Position numbers and translations under genes: made by a program
Virus record (IMG/VR): IMGVR_UViG_3300044712_000275
Location: 1-30,381 of that record
Length of the DNA: 30,381 nt
Reading direction: 5' to 3' (one strand)
Source: a virus
The notes under the pieces: model-generated
Told to the model about the DNA's origin: nothing
Seen by the model: only the letters and a program-made list of their open reading frames with translations
Database searches by the model: none
Shown here: piece by piece, positions 8,225 through 14,759 of the stretch
How the letters are laid out: each line of letters begins with the position of its first letter
Position numbering within the stretch: the stretch's first letter is position 1

Positions 8225-8515
8225 CTACCACACAATGGCAATGTCACGCTCAGCGATAAGCATCTTCTGCTCTTCACCAAACACGACCACCTCTGCGTGT
8301 TGTAAATAGTTTACTGGTACGTAAACTTTCTGACCCGCTTTAACCTGGGTTACTTCGTCTCCTGTGGCAAACACTTCAAGTGCTGTCCACTTATCCATCA
8401 TTTCTCTGTCAAGTTCTGCTTCCGCTTCTGGGGTAAGCTGGATAGAACTTTTCGGTCTCACTGGACGCGTTAACAATACGCGTGTGCCGAGTAGTTTAAA
8501 ATTCTCTGTGCTCAT
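8225..8515 (-). CDS. GroES-like co-chaperonin, 96 aa
   Basis: Predicted to cap host GroEL and help fold phage structural proteins, as gp31 does in T4. The sequence follows GroES: LLGTRVLLTRPV at the start (GroES: PLGDRVLVK), then a strand with LEVFATGDEVTQVKAGQKVYVP (GroES: GxVLAVGxG...VKVGDxVxF), then AEVVVFGEEQKMLIAERDIAIVW (GroES: YxLLIMSESDILAIVE). Length matches GroES (~95 aa). The mobile-loop part (residues 20-40) is replaced by an acidic helical segment. The start follows CCCTATG. Placement with virion genes supports a role in capsid or tail folding. Confidence 0.8.
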   Translation of the reverse strand: MSTENFKLLGTRVLLTRPVRPKSSIQLTPEAEAELDREMMDKWTALEVFATGDEVTQVKAGQKVYVPVNYLQHAEVVVFGEEQKMLIAERDIAIVW

Positions 8516-8530
8516 AGGGTATATTGGTTA

Positions 8531-8761
8531 TTAATCTTTCCACGTAATAGCCTTCACTGCCCACATCTGTGCTGCCTGCAATTCGGTGATTGCAATAGAG
8601 CACAGGCGTTTTTGCTCCTGGCTGGTTGTCATGTTGCGAAGAGTGTTCATCTGATCAATCAAATCAGCACATCCTTGCTTTGCTTTTCCTACCTCGTCAC
8701 TTGAGGATGGGTTGAACGATAAGCCTACTGCTTTCTGTCCGTAAGTCATGTTGTCTTCCAT
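8531..8761 (-). CDS. Acb2/Tad1-hairpin-domain protein, predicted anti-CBASS sponge, 76 aa
   Basis: Acb2 proteins bind cyclic di- and trinucleotide signals and so block CBASS, Pycsar or Thoeris-type immunity in the host cytoplasm. Seen: N-terminal KAVGLSFNPSSSDEVGK, a first helix with CADLIDQMNTLRN, and a second helix RLCSIAITELQAAQMWAVKAITW. The last segment follows the family pattern (R-x-x-AI-x-H/E-x-x-x-x-MWAVKA), and the length is typical. The assignment is from family resemblance; ligand residues were not tested by structure. It sits between a GroES-like gene and a coiled-coil gene, in a strong operon. The start is preceded by AAAACCAA. Confidence 0.72.
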   Translation of the reverse strand: MEDNMTYGQKAVGLSFNPSSSDEVGKAKQGCADLIDQMNTLRNMTTSQEQKRLCSIAITELQAAQMWAVKAITWKD

Positions 8762-8790
8762 TTGGTTTTGGGTAAAAGAAGGAAGGTGGT

Positions 8791-9057
8791 TTATTCAACC
8801 ACCTTTAAACCTTCTGAGTTTGGTTTTTCATCTGAAGAAGTTCCACCACCTTTTCCTTCAGCTGCTTTTTCTTGTGCTTGTTTCATTTGATGATTGGCAT
8901 TTGCCAAGAACATCTGTGCTTCCAGCATCTGTGCCTCTGCTACAATTGCACGGCTGTTAAGCTCTGTAAGCTCTGTGCGTAATCTAGCCAGCTCTAACTG
9001 GTCTTCATACCAGGCAATGATCTCTTCCCTGGTTTTTGCTGGTTTCTCCTGTTCCAT
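8791..9057 (-). CDS. Coiled-coil protein, 88 aa, first gene of the minus operon
   Basis: No family recognised. Residues 9-65 form one long amphipathic helix rich in Glu, Gln, Ala and Leu (YEDQLELARLRTELTELN; then AQMLEAQMFLANANHQMKQA). A Gly/Lys/Ser linker (GKGGGTSS) and a short acidic tail follow. Such architecture suits a scaffolding or oligomer-forming role. A promoter-like sequence lies 31-61 bases upstream. Confidence 0.75.
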   Translation of the reverse strand: MEQEKPAKTREEIIAWYEDQLELARLRTELTELNSRAIVAEAQMLEAQMFLANANHQMKQAQEKAAEGKGGGTSSDEKPNSEGLKVVE

Positions 9058-9087
9058 GATAGTATATTTTGTAGAGTTTCTTCATTA

Positions 9088-9118
9088 CAAATATACTCAA
9101 CAAGTTTAACTTCTACAA
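9088..9118 (-). promoter_or_regulatory. Bacteroidota-type promoter for the minus operon
   Basis: On the minus strand, TTG (9116-9118) is followed after 20 bases by TATATTTG (9088-9095). This matches the Bacteroidota consensus TTTG / TAnnTTTG. The first ATG (9057) is about 31 bases further downstream. Confidence 0.65.
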
Positions 9119-9127
9119 ATTTGTTCA

Positions 9128-9135
9128 TATATTTG
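9128..9135 (+). promoter_or_regulatory. Divergent -7 box (TATATTTG) for the plus strand
   Basis: TATATTTG at 9128-9135 matches the TAnnTTTG box. The upstream -33 region is weak (GTTTAAC near 9104). The element lies 64 bases before the ATG at 9199. TTTGTAGA repeats flank both divergent promoters. Confidence 0.5.
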
Positions 9136-9198
9136 TAGAGGTTTAAACTCAAAAGCTTGATTTTGCTTGTGTTGTTAACCTCTCTAATCTGTAGACCT

Positions 9199-9456
9199 AT
9201 GAAAGATAAACTCAAGCTTTTTGGCACCGGCATCTTGCAGGTGTACTTCGTGGCCATCAACACCGTCTTCCTGAGTAAGGAGATCTACCTGGGTGTTTTA
9301 TTCGCGGCCTTCACCATCTCCCTGGTATGGAGTTACAACATCAAAAAGATTGCGTTTGGCACACTGGCCGAGCGCATCTGGTACTCATCGGGTGCCACCA
9401 TTGGCAGTTTGCTGGGACTGTATACCAGTAAGCTGCTAACCAGCCTATTCATCTAA
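9199..9456 (+). CDS. Small membrane protein, 85 aa
   Basis: Starts at MKDKLKLFGTG; a TTG start 42 bases upstream is possible, but the ATG carries the CCTATG context common here. Two transmembrane segments are likely, around residues 10-45 (ILQVYFVAINTVFL and LGVLFAAFTISLVW) with a later hydrophobic helix (SSGATIGSLLGLYTSKLL). It is the first plus-strand gene and precedes PhoH by 18 bases. The role is unknown. Confidence 0.78.
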   Translation: MKDKLKLFGTGILQVYFVAINTVFLSKEIYLGVLFAAFTISLVWSYNIKKIAFGTLAERIWYSSGATIGSLLGLYTSKLLTSLFI

Positions 9457-9474
9457 CAATCCAAATCAATACCT

Positions 9475-10122
9475 ATGAAACCTGCAAACAGAGTTCGTAA
9501 GAACGAAATCAAGTATCTGGTAGAACTGAATGAGGAGCAGAAGCATGCCAAGCATCTCATCCGGGAGAACCAGATTGTCATTGTCACGGGACGCGCAGGC
9601 TGCGGTAAATCTCTGGTAAGTGCACAGACTTCCCTGGACTTCCTGTTCAAGAAGGAGTGCGACCAGATCTTTGTTACCAGAGCCACCATTGAAGTCGGTA
9701 ATTCTTTGGGCTTACTGCCTGGTAACATGGAAGAGAAGTTCAATCCTTACCTGGAAGCCTTTATGGAGAACCTGGTAAAGTGTTACGACAAGAGTAAGAT
9801 TGAACAGATCATCAAGGACGGACGAGTGGTAGCACTACCGGTCCAGTTCATCCGTGGTAAGACAGTAGACGATGTGCTAATCGTAGAGGAAGCCCAGAAC
9901 CTGAGCAAAGCACAGATGCTTGCCATTCTCACACGCCTGGGCAAAACCGGTAAGATCATCATCAATGGTGACAACGAACAAAAGGACATCAGAGACGAGT
10001 ACAATGGATTGAGCTATGCCATTGAACTTAGTAAGAACATCAAAGGGATCGAGTGGATCAAGCTCAAACATAATCACCGCTCAGACTTAGTGGGTCAGAT
10101 CCTGGACTTTGAATACAAGTAA
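9475..10122 (+). CDS. phoH: PhoH-like ATPase, 215 aa
   Basis: PhoH proteins are P-loop ATPases related to the helicase superfamily 1 core; a role in RNA handling is suspected. Walker A is GRAGCGKS (residues 39-46), Walker B VLIVEEAQ (134-141), with NGDNEQ (164-169) and HNHRSD as later motifs, in the order expected for PhoH. The preceding helix KYLVELNEEQKHAKH is also typical. The gene is common in Bacteroidota and marine phages. Start: ACCTATG context. Confidence 0.93.
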   Translation: MKPANRVRKNEIKYLVELNEEQKHAKHLIRENQIVIVTGRAGCGKSLVSAQTSLDFLFKKECDQIFVTRATIEVGNSLGLLPGNMEEKFNPYLEAFMENLVKCYDKSKIEQIIKDGRVVALPVQFIRGKTVDDVLIVEEAQNLSKAQMLAILTRLGKTGKIIINGDNEQKDIRDEYNGLSYAIELSKNIKGIEWIKLKHNHRSDLVGQILDFEYK

Positions 10123-10124
10123 TC

Positions 10125-10331
10125 ATGATACTCAATAACGAATTTGAAATGGGAGAGATCGTGTATCTCAAAACAGACACCACCCAACAGGCACGCCAGA
10201 TAGTAGGCATCAACGTCTCCATTGACGGCGGACTACTCTACAAGTGTGTGGCCGGTCTGGATGTAGACCTTCACTTTGAAGCGGAACTCTCACGCGAGAA
10301 AGACATGGTAATGGTAACCACCAATTACTAA
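10125..10331 (+). CDS. Small conserved phage protein, 68 aa
   Basis: The protein begins MILNNEFEMGEIVYLKTDTT, a start shared with small proteins in many Bacteroidota phages and prophages (from memory). It reads as a small beta barrel: GEIVYLKTD, ARQIVGINVSIDGGLLYKC, and a final LSREKDMVMV. It begins two bases after the PhoH stop, implying co-translation. A terminator follows. Function unknown. Confidence 0.82.
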   Translation: MILNNEFEMGEIVYLKTDTTQQARQIVGINVSIDGGLLYKCVAGLDVDLHFEAELSREKDMVMVTTNY

Positions 10332-10354
10332 AGACACCCCACCCTGTCACAAGG

Positions 10355-10381
10355 CCCTCAGGTACCCCCTGGGGGTTTTTT
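10355..10381 (+). terminator. Rho-independent terminator
   Basis: A GC-rich hairpin (CCCTCAGG against CCTGGGGG) is followed directly by TTTTTTG. It closes the PhoH transcript. Confidence 0.75.
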
Positions 10382-10383
10382 GT

Positions 10384-10555
10384 TTTGGGGCGCACACTCC
10401 AAAGTAAGGAGGCGGGCTTATGGACGTGAGGGCATAACGGCAGATGGAGAATTGTGTGGAGGAGAGAGAGAGGTACCCCCCATGCCACACCCCCCGGCCC
10501 ACGCACCGCAACCCACTACCCCCCATGAAGTCCAGGATCCTAAATACCAATGCAC
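10384..10555 (+). other. Untranslated C-run segment with purine tract
   Basis: No gene is seen. The strand carries a run of purines (GGAGGAGAGAGAGAGG near 10455) followed by several blocks of five to six C (ACCCCCC, CCCCCCGG, ACCCCCC). The rest of the window rarely has such runs. ORFs on the opposite strand here are Pro/Cys/Leu-rich products of the bias, not genes. Confidence 0.5.
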
Positions 10556-10654
10556 ATGAAACAGTTCGTCATTGCAGGTACAGTAATCCTTGCTAAGACT
10601 CTGAGAGAAGCGTATGCTTACTACAGAGACTACTGCAAGGAGAAAGGTGAGTGA
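10556..10654 (+). CDS. Miniprotein, 32 aa
   Basis: A short frame MKQFVIAGTVILAKTLREAY ending YYRDYCKEKGE. The first half is hydrophobic enough for a peripheral or single membrane helix, the second amphipathic and aromatic. Composition looks like a genuine phage miniprotein rather than noise. The last codons lie inside a perfect hairpin (10646-10664). Confidence 0.5.
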   Translation: MKQFVIAGTVILAKTLREAYAYYRDYCKEKGE

Positions 10655-10711
10655 CAGTACTCACCGCCTGCGCAGGCACCACAGAGAGATATTCAAAAAG
10701 AGTGTCTCTCT
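10646..10711 (+). other. Three successive hairpins
   Basis: GGTGAGT pairs with ACTCACC (loop GACAGT) around 10646-10665, directly followed by the self-complementary GCCTGCGCAGGC, then AGAGAGA pairs with TCTCTCT up to about 10711. There is no T-run, so these are more likely mRNA-processing or attenuation structures than a terminator. Confidence 0.5.
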
Positions 10712-10736
10712 GTATGTCTCTATAAGGGTCTAACAC

Positions 10737-10775
10737 ATGACACCCCAAATGGTCCAGTATCTATTGTTCAACTAA
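10737..10775 (+). CDS. Putative leader peptide, 12 aa (MTPQMVQYLLFN)
   Basis: A short ORF begins in the repeated element CATGACACCCCAAA and ends 12 bases before the membrane-protein gene. A second ORF with the same first four residues and the same upstream AAC(A/T)C lies before the next gene (11045). The shared start suggests a functional leader, though it is too short to prove by itself. Confidence 0.4.
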   Translation: MTPQMVQYLLFN

Positions 10776-10787
10776 CTCTTAACTCAT

Positions 10788-11015
10788 ATGAAACTCAAGA
10801 ACCTTAAGAACACCGTTATGCCATTTCAAGTTACAATGTTCATTGTTATCTCACTTGTCATGGCATTGATCATTGCTACTGCGTTGACCGCGTTCATTGC
10901 GCTGGTATCATCAGCCACATTCGCTGACGTACATGACGCACCTATCATGGCGATCATTTCAGTATTCATCTGGATATTCTCCATGATTGTCACAGGAAAC
11001 TGGTTGTGGGATTAA
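10788..11015 (+). CDS. Two-helix membrane protein, 75 aa
   Basis: Begins MKLKNLKNTVMPFQVTMF. Two hydrophobic segments are clear: residues ~14-42 (MFIVISLVMALIIATALTAF) and ~50-70 (IMAIISVFIWIFSMIV), joined by a short FADVHDAP loop. Size and two helices would suit a holin, a superinfection-exclusion protein or another small membrane effector; there is no neighbouring lysis gene to decide. It is preceded by a leader ORF. Confidence 0.75.
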   Translation: MKLKNLKNTVMPFQVTMFIVISLVMALIIATALTAFIALVSSATFADVHDAPIMAIISVFIWIFSMIVTGNWLWD

Positions 11016-11044
11016 CTCTCACAACCTTTTCCAAGACACAACTC

Positions 11045-11104
11045 ATGACACCCCAAAACATTCAGTTCTCATTTATTACTCACTTAAAACCATTTCACAC
11101 ATGA
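11045..11104 (+). CDS. Putative leader peptide, 19 aa, coupled to the next gene
   Basis: The frame MTPQNIQFSFITHLKPFHT starts in the same CATGACACCCCAAA element as the leader at 10737. Its TGA overlaps the ATG of the following gene (ATGA, 11101-11104). This geometry fits translational coupling. Confidence 0.45.
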   Translation: MTPQNIQFSFITHLKPFHT

Positions 11105-11610
11105 GCACACAAAACAACACCGTAACCATCGTTACAACCGAGACAGGCGCTGCCATCCGTCCTTACAAGTCTAACCCTGACTTCGCTTACATCCAGCTTC
11201 AGAGCATGGAGCAAGTGATTGACGGAGGCTGGCTTCGCACCAAGAAACGTTCAGCGTTACTGCGTGCGGAAACCAAGACGCTTGAGGCTTTCCTCTCTGT
11301 ACACGGTAAGACTGGCTCTGTTCCAGGTCGCATCGTTGTACGCGAGTTCGTGGAGTCTCAAGTTCCAGGTCAGTTCACCGCACGTTTCAACAAGAAACTT
11401 GACTACGAAGATGCCATTGCGCCTTTCGTCAAGCGTGCGGGACAGGACGGAGAAGAGCTCACCGTTGGTGGCGAGCGCATCCTTCGCTTTGCTGACTACG
11501 ATCCATCTGGTCAGGAGCAGGACATCCGCGTTCAGCATGACGTGGCACGCGCTGATGCACCAGCCGTAGCACAAGCCGCGGAGATCACGGACGAAGACGC
11601 TGCGTTCTAA
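11101..11610 (+). CDS. Possible ssDNA-binding protein, copy 1, 169 aa
   Basis: The frame is open further upstream, but MSTQNNTVTIVTTETG at 11101 is the start supported by its paralogue. Shared blocks with the next gene are KSNPxFxYIQLQ, IDGGWxRxKKxSxLLRAE, VPGxIVxxEFxES and KRAGxDGEELTVGGERILRF. The C-terminus is acidic and ends DEDAAF, resembling the acidic, Phe-terminated tails of ssDNA-binding proteins such as bacterial SSB (ending IPF). A beta-rich core with an acidic tail would suit an OB-fold SSB; no search was possible. Codons are markedly C- and G-ending compared with its neighbour. Confidence 0.85.
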   Translation: MSTQNNTVTIVTTETGAAIRPYKSNPDFAYIQLQSMEQVIDGGWLRTKKRSALLRAETKTLEAFLSVHGKTGSVPGRIVVREFVESQVPGQFTARFNKKLDYEDAIAPFVKRAGQDGEELTVGGERILRFADYDPSGQEQDIRVQHDVARADAPAVAQAAEITDEDAAF

Positions 11611-11618
11611 AGCACATT

Positions 11619-11664
11619 GCACTGATTCAGGGCGGGGTTCACACCTCGCTCTGATCAGCAGTGC
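11619..11664 (+). other. Long imperfect hairpin in 3' untranslated region
   Basis: GCACTG (11619-11624) pairs with CAGTGC (11659-11664), and an inner CAGGGCGGGG pairs with CCTCGCTCTG with two wobbles. No T-run follows; it may stabilise the upstream mRNA end. Confidence 0.45.
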
Positions 11665-11681
11665 TTGAAAGTATCAGTTCC

Positions 11682-11717
11682 CACTGTGTTAATGTAACAG
11701 TTCCCACAGTGTTTTTT
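11682..11717 (+). terminator. Rho-independent terminator
   Basis: CACTGTG (11682-11688) pairs with CACAGTG (11705-11711), followed by six T. The arms lie in a near-direct repeat of CAGTTCCCACWGTGTT. The remainder up to 11886 is a leader with C-runs and no gene. Confidence 0.7.
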
Positions 11718-11886
11718 CCTGTAACCCTCCGGGGGTAATCCCAACTGGAAGCTGGAAAACCACCCTGAGCTGAAGGCAGTGTTCTTTCCCTTCAACAACC
11801 CTTGAACCACCCTTCTACAAACAACCCATAACCCCCCAAAAAAAACAGGTATTAACTCAATTGTTTAACTCTTAATTTTTACAAGT

Positions 11887-12384
11887 ATGTCTAAAGTACA
11901 AATTGTCCCTAACAAGGACGGAAAGGTTGTTAGCGCCTATAAGTCTAATCCTGAGTTTGGCTACATCCAGCTACAGCAAAATGCTATGGCGATTGATGGT
12001 GGCTGGATCCGCAACAAAAAGAAAAGCTGCTTGTTGCGCGCTGAGATGACGACATTGGAGGCTTTCTTAAAGCAGTATCCAAGTCTCGCTGTTCCTGGTA
12101 ACATTGTCACTAAGGAATTCCTGGAGTCTGAAGTACCAGCAGATATGGCTCAACGTTTCATCCGCAAAGACGGTGACTACGAAGAGAACATCGCTGGCTA
12201 CATCAAGCGTGCAGGTGCTGATGGTGAGGAACTGACTGTGGGTGGAGAAAGAATCTTAAGGTTCTCTTTCTATGATCCAACAGGTCAGGACACTGACAAG
12301 CGTGTTCAGCACGATGTTGTCACAGCTGACGCTGGAATTACTGCTACTGCAACAACAGCAGAAACTGAGAACACTGCTTTCTAG
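11887..12384 (+). CDS. Possible ssDNA-binding protein, copy 2, 165 aa
   Basis: Clear tandem paralogue of the preceding gene over its whole length, including YKSNPEFGYIQLQ, GGWIRNKKKSCLLRAE, VPGNIVTKEFLES and GEELTVGGERILRF. The tail is less acidic (AETENTAF) but again ends in Phe. Its codon use is more A/T-ending than copy 1, suggesting that one copy is older, more highly expressed, or acquired. Its own leader (11718-11886) and the upstream terminator mean it is transcribed separately. Function as for copy 1 is inference. Confidence 0.85.
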   Translation: MSKVQIVPNKDGKVVSAYKSNPEFGYIQLQQNAMAIDGGWIRNKKKSCLLRAEMTTLEAFLKQYPSLAVPGNIVTKEFLESEVPADMAQRFIRKDGDYEENIAGYIKRAGADGEELTVGGERILRFSFYDPTGQDTDKRVQHDVVTADAGITATATTAETENTAF

Positions 12385-12415
12385 TAGCAGATCACCGCAT
12401 TTCATGTGTGTATGA

Positions 12416-12481
12416 GTATATATAGAGAGTAAGACGTAGGAGTAACATCCCGCTTCTTGCTCTCTTATACTCTATATATAC
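12416..12481 (+). repeat. Inverted repeat, 12-bp arms
   Basis: GTATATATAGAG (12416-12427) is exactly complementary to CTCTATATATAC (12470-12481), with further partial pairing inside (AGTAAGA with TCTCTTA). This forms the first large hairpin after the copy-2 gene. It could stop or process the transcript; no T-run is adjacent. Confidence 0.6.
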
Positions 12482-12822
12482 AGAAATGAGACAAGTCAAC
12501 GCTAACTATCTGAGAATCAGATATGTTTTTTGTTGCTGTGAGCGTGAGTGTGAGTGGCTATTCACCCTCATACCTCTCAATCACCTCCAGAAATGTCCTC
12601 AGAAACAGCCTAAAACCGCCGCAATAGATAGCTATGTATCTAAGTCTGTGAGAAATAGGTTATGTTCTTGAGGTAGTGATGATGTTATGTCATGTACTAT
12701 ATACTGTAGTACTATATGTTCTATATATAGTGTTATTACTCTTTAGAGGAAGAGAGACAAAGCGTCCCGCCTTCGCGTTAGTTAGGTAATGTAATGCACC
12801 ATTTCTACTTCCCAAGGGTAGA

Positions 12823-13100
12823 CAGTTGTAATCTCTACTGAGTATCTATCACTTGAAATAGTGTGGTACGTTGAAAGGTACGTTGATTACAACTGAGTGC
12901 AGAGGGATATACTCTCATCCAATGGTAGGATGTAACCAAGGACTACAACCTTGTGAGAGTACGAGAAAACCATCCACCAAGACTAGAAGCTTTCTTTGTA
13001 ACGTGTAGGGATACGCGTGAGGTTGTTAGAAGAAATGCATCGTATAGTATGGAAAGGTAGAGATATTGATGCATTCTCTCTACGACTTCTAGTCTTTTTT
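12823..13100 (+). ncRNA. Large structured RNA candidate ending in a terminator
   Basis: No credible ORF exists in 12385-13125 (741 nt). The 3' part folds into perfect elements: CAGTTGTAATC/GATTACAACTG (12823-12833 with 12885-12895); a three-way junction at 12910-12961 with TACTCTC/GAGAGTA closing two hairpins (ATCC/GGAT and CAAGG/CCTTG); and an 11-bp stem AAGACTAGAAG/CTTCTAGTCTT (12979-12989 with 13086-13096) that encloses AATGCATC/GATGCATT and runs into TTTTTT. The 5' limit is unknown and may lie nearer 12700 or 12416. Size and ornateness recall large phage RNAs such as GOLLD or ROOL, but I recognise no consensus. Confidence 0.65.
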
Positions 13101-13125
13101 ACTTCACCTTTAAACTCTGATTCCT

Positions 13126-13578
13126 ATGGCTGAACTAAAGCTAACTATTGAACTTGTCCCTAAGACTTCCTGGTATGACAACGTCAGATCACAGGTGAGT
13201 AAACAAGAGTGGGACGTCATCCGTAAAAAGTGTTATCAGAACGCTGGTAACGTGTGTGAGATATGTGGTGACGTTGGTACCAACCAAGGCGTTCGTCACA
13301 AAGTTGAAGCACATGAGATCTGGAGTTATGATGATACTCACCATACACAGACACTCACCGGCATTATTGCCTTGTGTCCCAACTGCCACAAAGTAAAGCA
13401 TCCTGGTCTTGCACAGATGAAGGGTGAGTTGAACACTGTGGTCAGTCAGCTCTGTCATGTCAACAACATCCCTTATGTTGAGGCTATACAGTATTTACAC
13501 CAGTCCTTTGAACTCTGGAGACAGCGCTCTCAGCATCAGTGGACCGTGGACACGTCCTTTTTGGACACCTACAAGTAG
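13126..13578 (+). CDS. HNH endonuclease, 150 aa
   Basis: Zinc ribbon cysteines CEIC (44-47) and CPNC (84-87) flank the HNH core EAHEIWSYDD (61-70), with the last histidines in CHKVKHPG (87-94). The pattern is a complete small HNH domain. Such stand-alone proteins of about 150 aa with a C-terminal helical part (ELWRQRSQHQW) are common in phages and bacteria. Substrate unknown: homing, packaging-related nicking, or host DNA cleavage are possible. It starts 26 bases after the terminator of the structured RNA, with CCTATG context. Confidence 0.88.
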   Translation: MAELKLTIELVPKTSWYDNVRSQVSKQEWDVIRKKCYQNAGNVCEICGDVGTNQGVRHKVEAHEIWSYDDTHHTQTLTGIIALCPNCHKVKHPGLAQMKGELNTVVSQLCHVNNIPYVEAIQYLHQSFELWRQRSQHQWTVDTSFLDTYK

Positions 13579-13607
13579 TATTTTGTTTTACTTTTTTTCT
13601 ATATCCT

Positions 13608-14435
13608 ATGTTAATTTCTAAACTACCAGAGCCATACAAGTCGTTGGCTAAATTCTTCAAAAAAGAAAATACAAACGTGCTTGAGCGCGCTTTTGAATGG
13701 TCACGATGCACAGGCCAACATTATGGCTCTCATAATGAATTCTGGCATTCTGTTGCTGCCGGCAACACACCTAAAATTCCAATAAGTCTCCTTAGATACT
13801 ATAAGGACACGACAGGTGAAGAATTTCCTATTGCGATGCCTAAGCCAAAGACTAAAAAGAAGCAAGTTGAAGCAAAAGCTACGCTTCGCGGACGTCTAGT
13901 TGAAAAGCTTGCTGAAAAAGCTGCTCCGGCTGAATCAACTTCTGAAACAGTGGTTGTTGAAATCCCTGAAGGCTATGAATTTGACCAGGAAAACACCATA
14001 CCTGGTAAAATTGTCTTCAAAAAGAAACCTCTTACTCTTGAAGAACGCATGCCTAAATCATGGATGGAACTTAAGAAAATCAAGGGCTATTACGTTAGCA
14101 GCCAGTTATCAAAGATCTTTTCAGTCGATCGTGTGAACATTAATGATGCTGTGGATAAAAATGTTTTTGCAACAGAAGATCAAGCTGAAGCAGCTCTTGC
14201 TCTTGCTCAGTTATCTCAGTTGCGTGAAGTGTACCGTGAAGGATGGACTCCAGATTGGCGTGATCATTCTAAAGATAAGCAATGCATCATCTATAAGGAA
14301 GGTGATGGTGGTCTTATGGTAGTAGAGTTTACTTTCACTCGTCATTTTCTATCTTTTCAATCCTTTGAAGTAGCTCAGTTGTTCTTAAACAACTTCAGAG
14401 ACCTTATCATGGAGGCATTACCACTCATGTCTTAA
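13608..14435 (+). CDS. Conserved Bacteroidota phage protein, 275 aa
   Basis: Start at MLISKLPEPYKSLAKFF (CCTATG context); an upstream in-frame ATG at 13539 would overlap the HNH gene. The N-terminal ~75 residues are compact (RAFEWSRCTGQHYGSHNEFW), followed by a Lys/Ala/Pro-rich linker. The C-terminal ~120 residues carry the recurrent phage domain with W..L..IKGYYV, NVFATEDQAEAALALAQLSQL, W.PDW, and FLSFQSFEVAQLFL.NF.DLI. This C-terminal domain occurs alone or fused in many Bacteroidota phages; its function is unknown to me. Confidence 0.88.
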   Translation: MLISKLPEPYKSLAKFFKKENTNVLERAFEWSRCTGQHYGSHNEFWHSVAAGNTPKIPISLLRYYKDTTGEEFPIAMPKPKTKKKQVEAKATLRGRLVEKLAEKAAPAESTSETVVVEIPEGYEFDQENTIPGKIVFKKKPLTLEERMPKSWMELKKIKGYYVSSQLSKIFSVDRVNINDAVDKNVFATEDQAEAALALAQLSQLREVYREGWTPDWRDHSKDKQCIIYKEGDGGLMVVEFTFTRHFLSFQSFEVAQLFLNNFRDLIMEALPLMS

Positions 14436-14442
14436 ATCTTTC

Positions 14443-14470
14443 AGCCCTGGTGTAACAGCCGGGGCTTTTT
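14443..14470 (+). terminator. Rho-independent terminator
   Basis: AGCCCTGG pairs with CCGGGGCT with a TGTAACAG loop, followed by TTTTTG. Confidence 0.8.
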
Positions 14471-14492
14471 GTTTTACCAATACCTTTTACAC

Positions 14493-14741
14493 ATGAAGAA
14501 TATTTTCTTTTTACTTGCCTTTACAGTATTGCTGGCAAGCTGTTCTGACAGTACGCACGATATATCAGATTTGGACGAGCTTAGACCTCCAGTTATAGTC
14601 AAAGGCATGGGAAGACCAGACGGGTTTTTCCCTTATGTTCTACTCATGGACAGCAGAGGTCGCACAATGACCATGCAACACGCTGTTTTTGACAATGCCA
14701 AAGTTGGAGACACGATCATACCAGTTAACAAGAAACACTAA
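14493..14741 (+). CDS. Small lipoprotein, 82 aa
   Basis: Start at MKNIFFLLAFTVLLASCSDS: a lipoprotein signal peptide with lipobox LASC, so Cys at about residue 17 would be acylated and the mature protein exposed to the envelope. The mature part is small (RPPVIVKGMGRPDGFFPYVL, then MDSRGRTMTMQH) and ends NKKH. A phage lipoprotein could exclude superinfection or alter the envelope, but this is inference. Confidence 0.85.
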   Translation: MKNIFFLLAFTVLLASCSDSTHDISDLDELRPPVIVKGMGRPDGFFPYVLLMDSRGRTMTMQHAVFDNAKVGDTIIPVNKKH

Positions 14742-14759
14742 CCCCTTTTTACAGTACCT

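Noticed and set aside
9157-9198. TTG start for the first plus-strand gene
   Set aside because: It would add a hydrophobic stretch overlapping the leader; the ATG at 9199 has the CCTATG context used elsewhere.
10210-10550. Minus-strand ORFs after PhoH
   Set aside because: Pro/Leu/Cys-rich, arising from the C-run bias; they cross a terminator and a real gene.
12486-12671. 61-aa ORF
   Set aside because: Cys-rich, unlike any neighbour, and overlaps hairpins including ATCTGA/TCAGAT before TTTTTTG. Likely chance in a non-coding stretch.
12958-12972. Similarity to the 23S sarcin-ricin loop (AGTACGAGA)
   Set aside because: The match is short, of the kind expected many times by chance, and part of it is used in the closing stem of the three-way junction rather than in a loop.
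12385-13578. Group I intron with HNH homing endonuclease
   Set aside because: The flanking genes are complete and unrelated, no split exon is seen, and no group I core (P3/P7) could be recognised. A terminator separates the RNA from the HNH gene.
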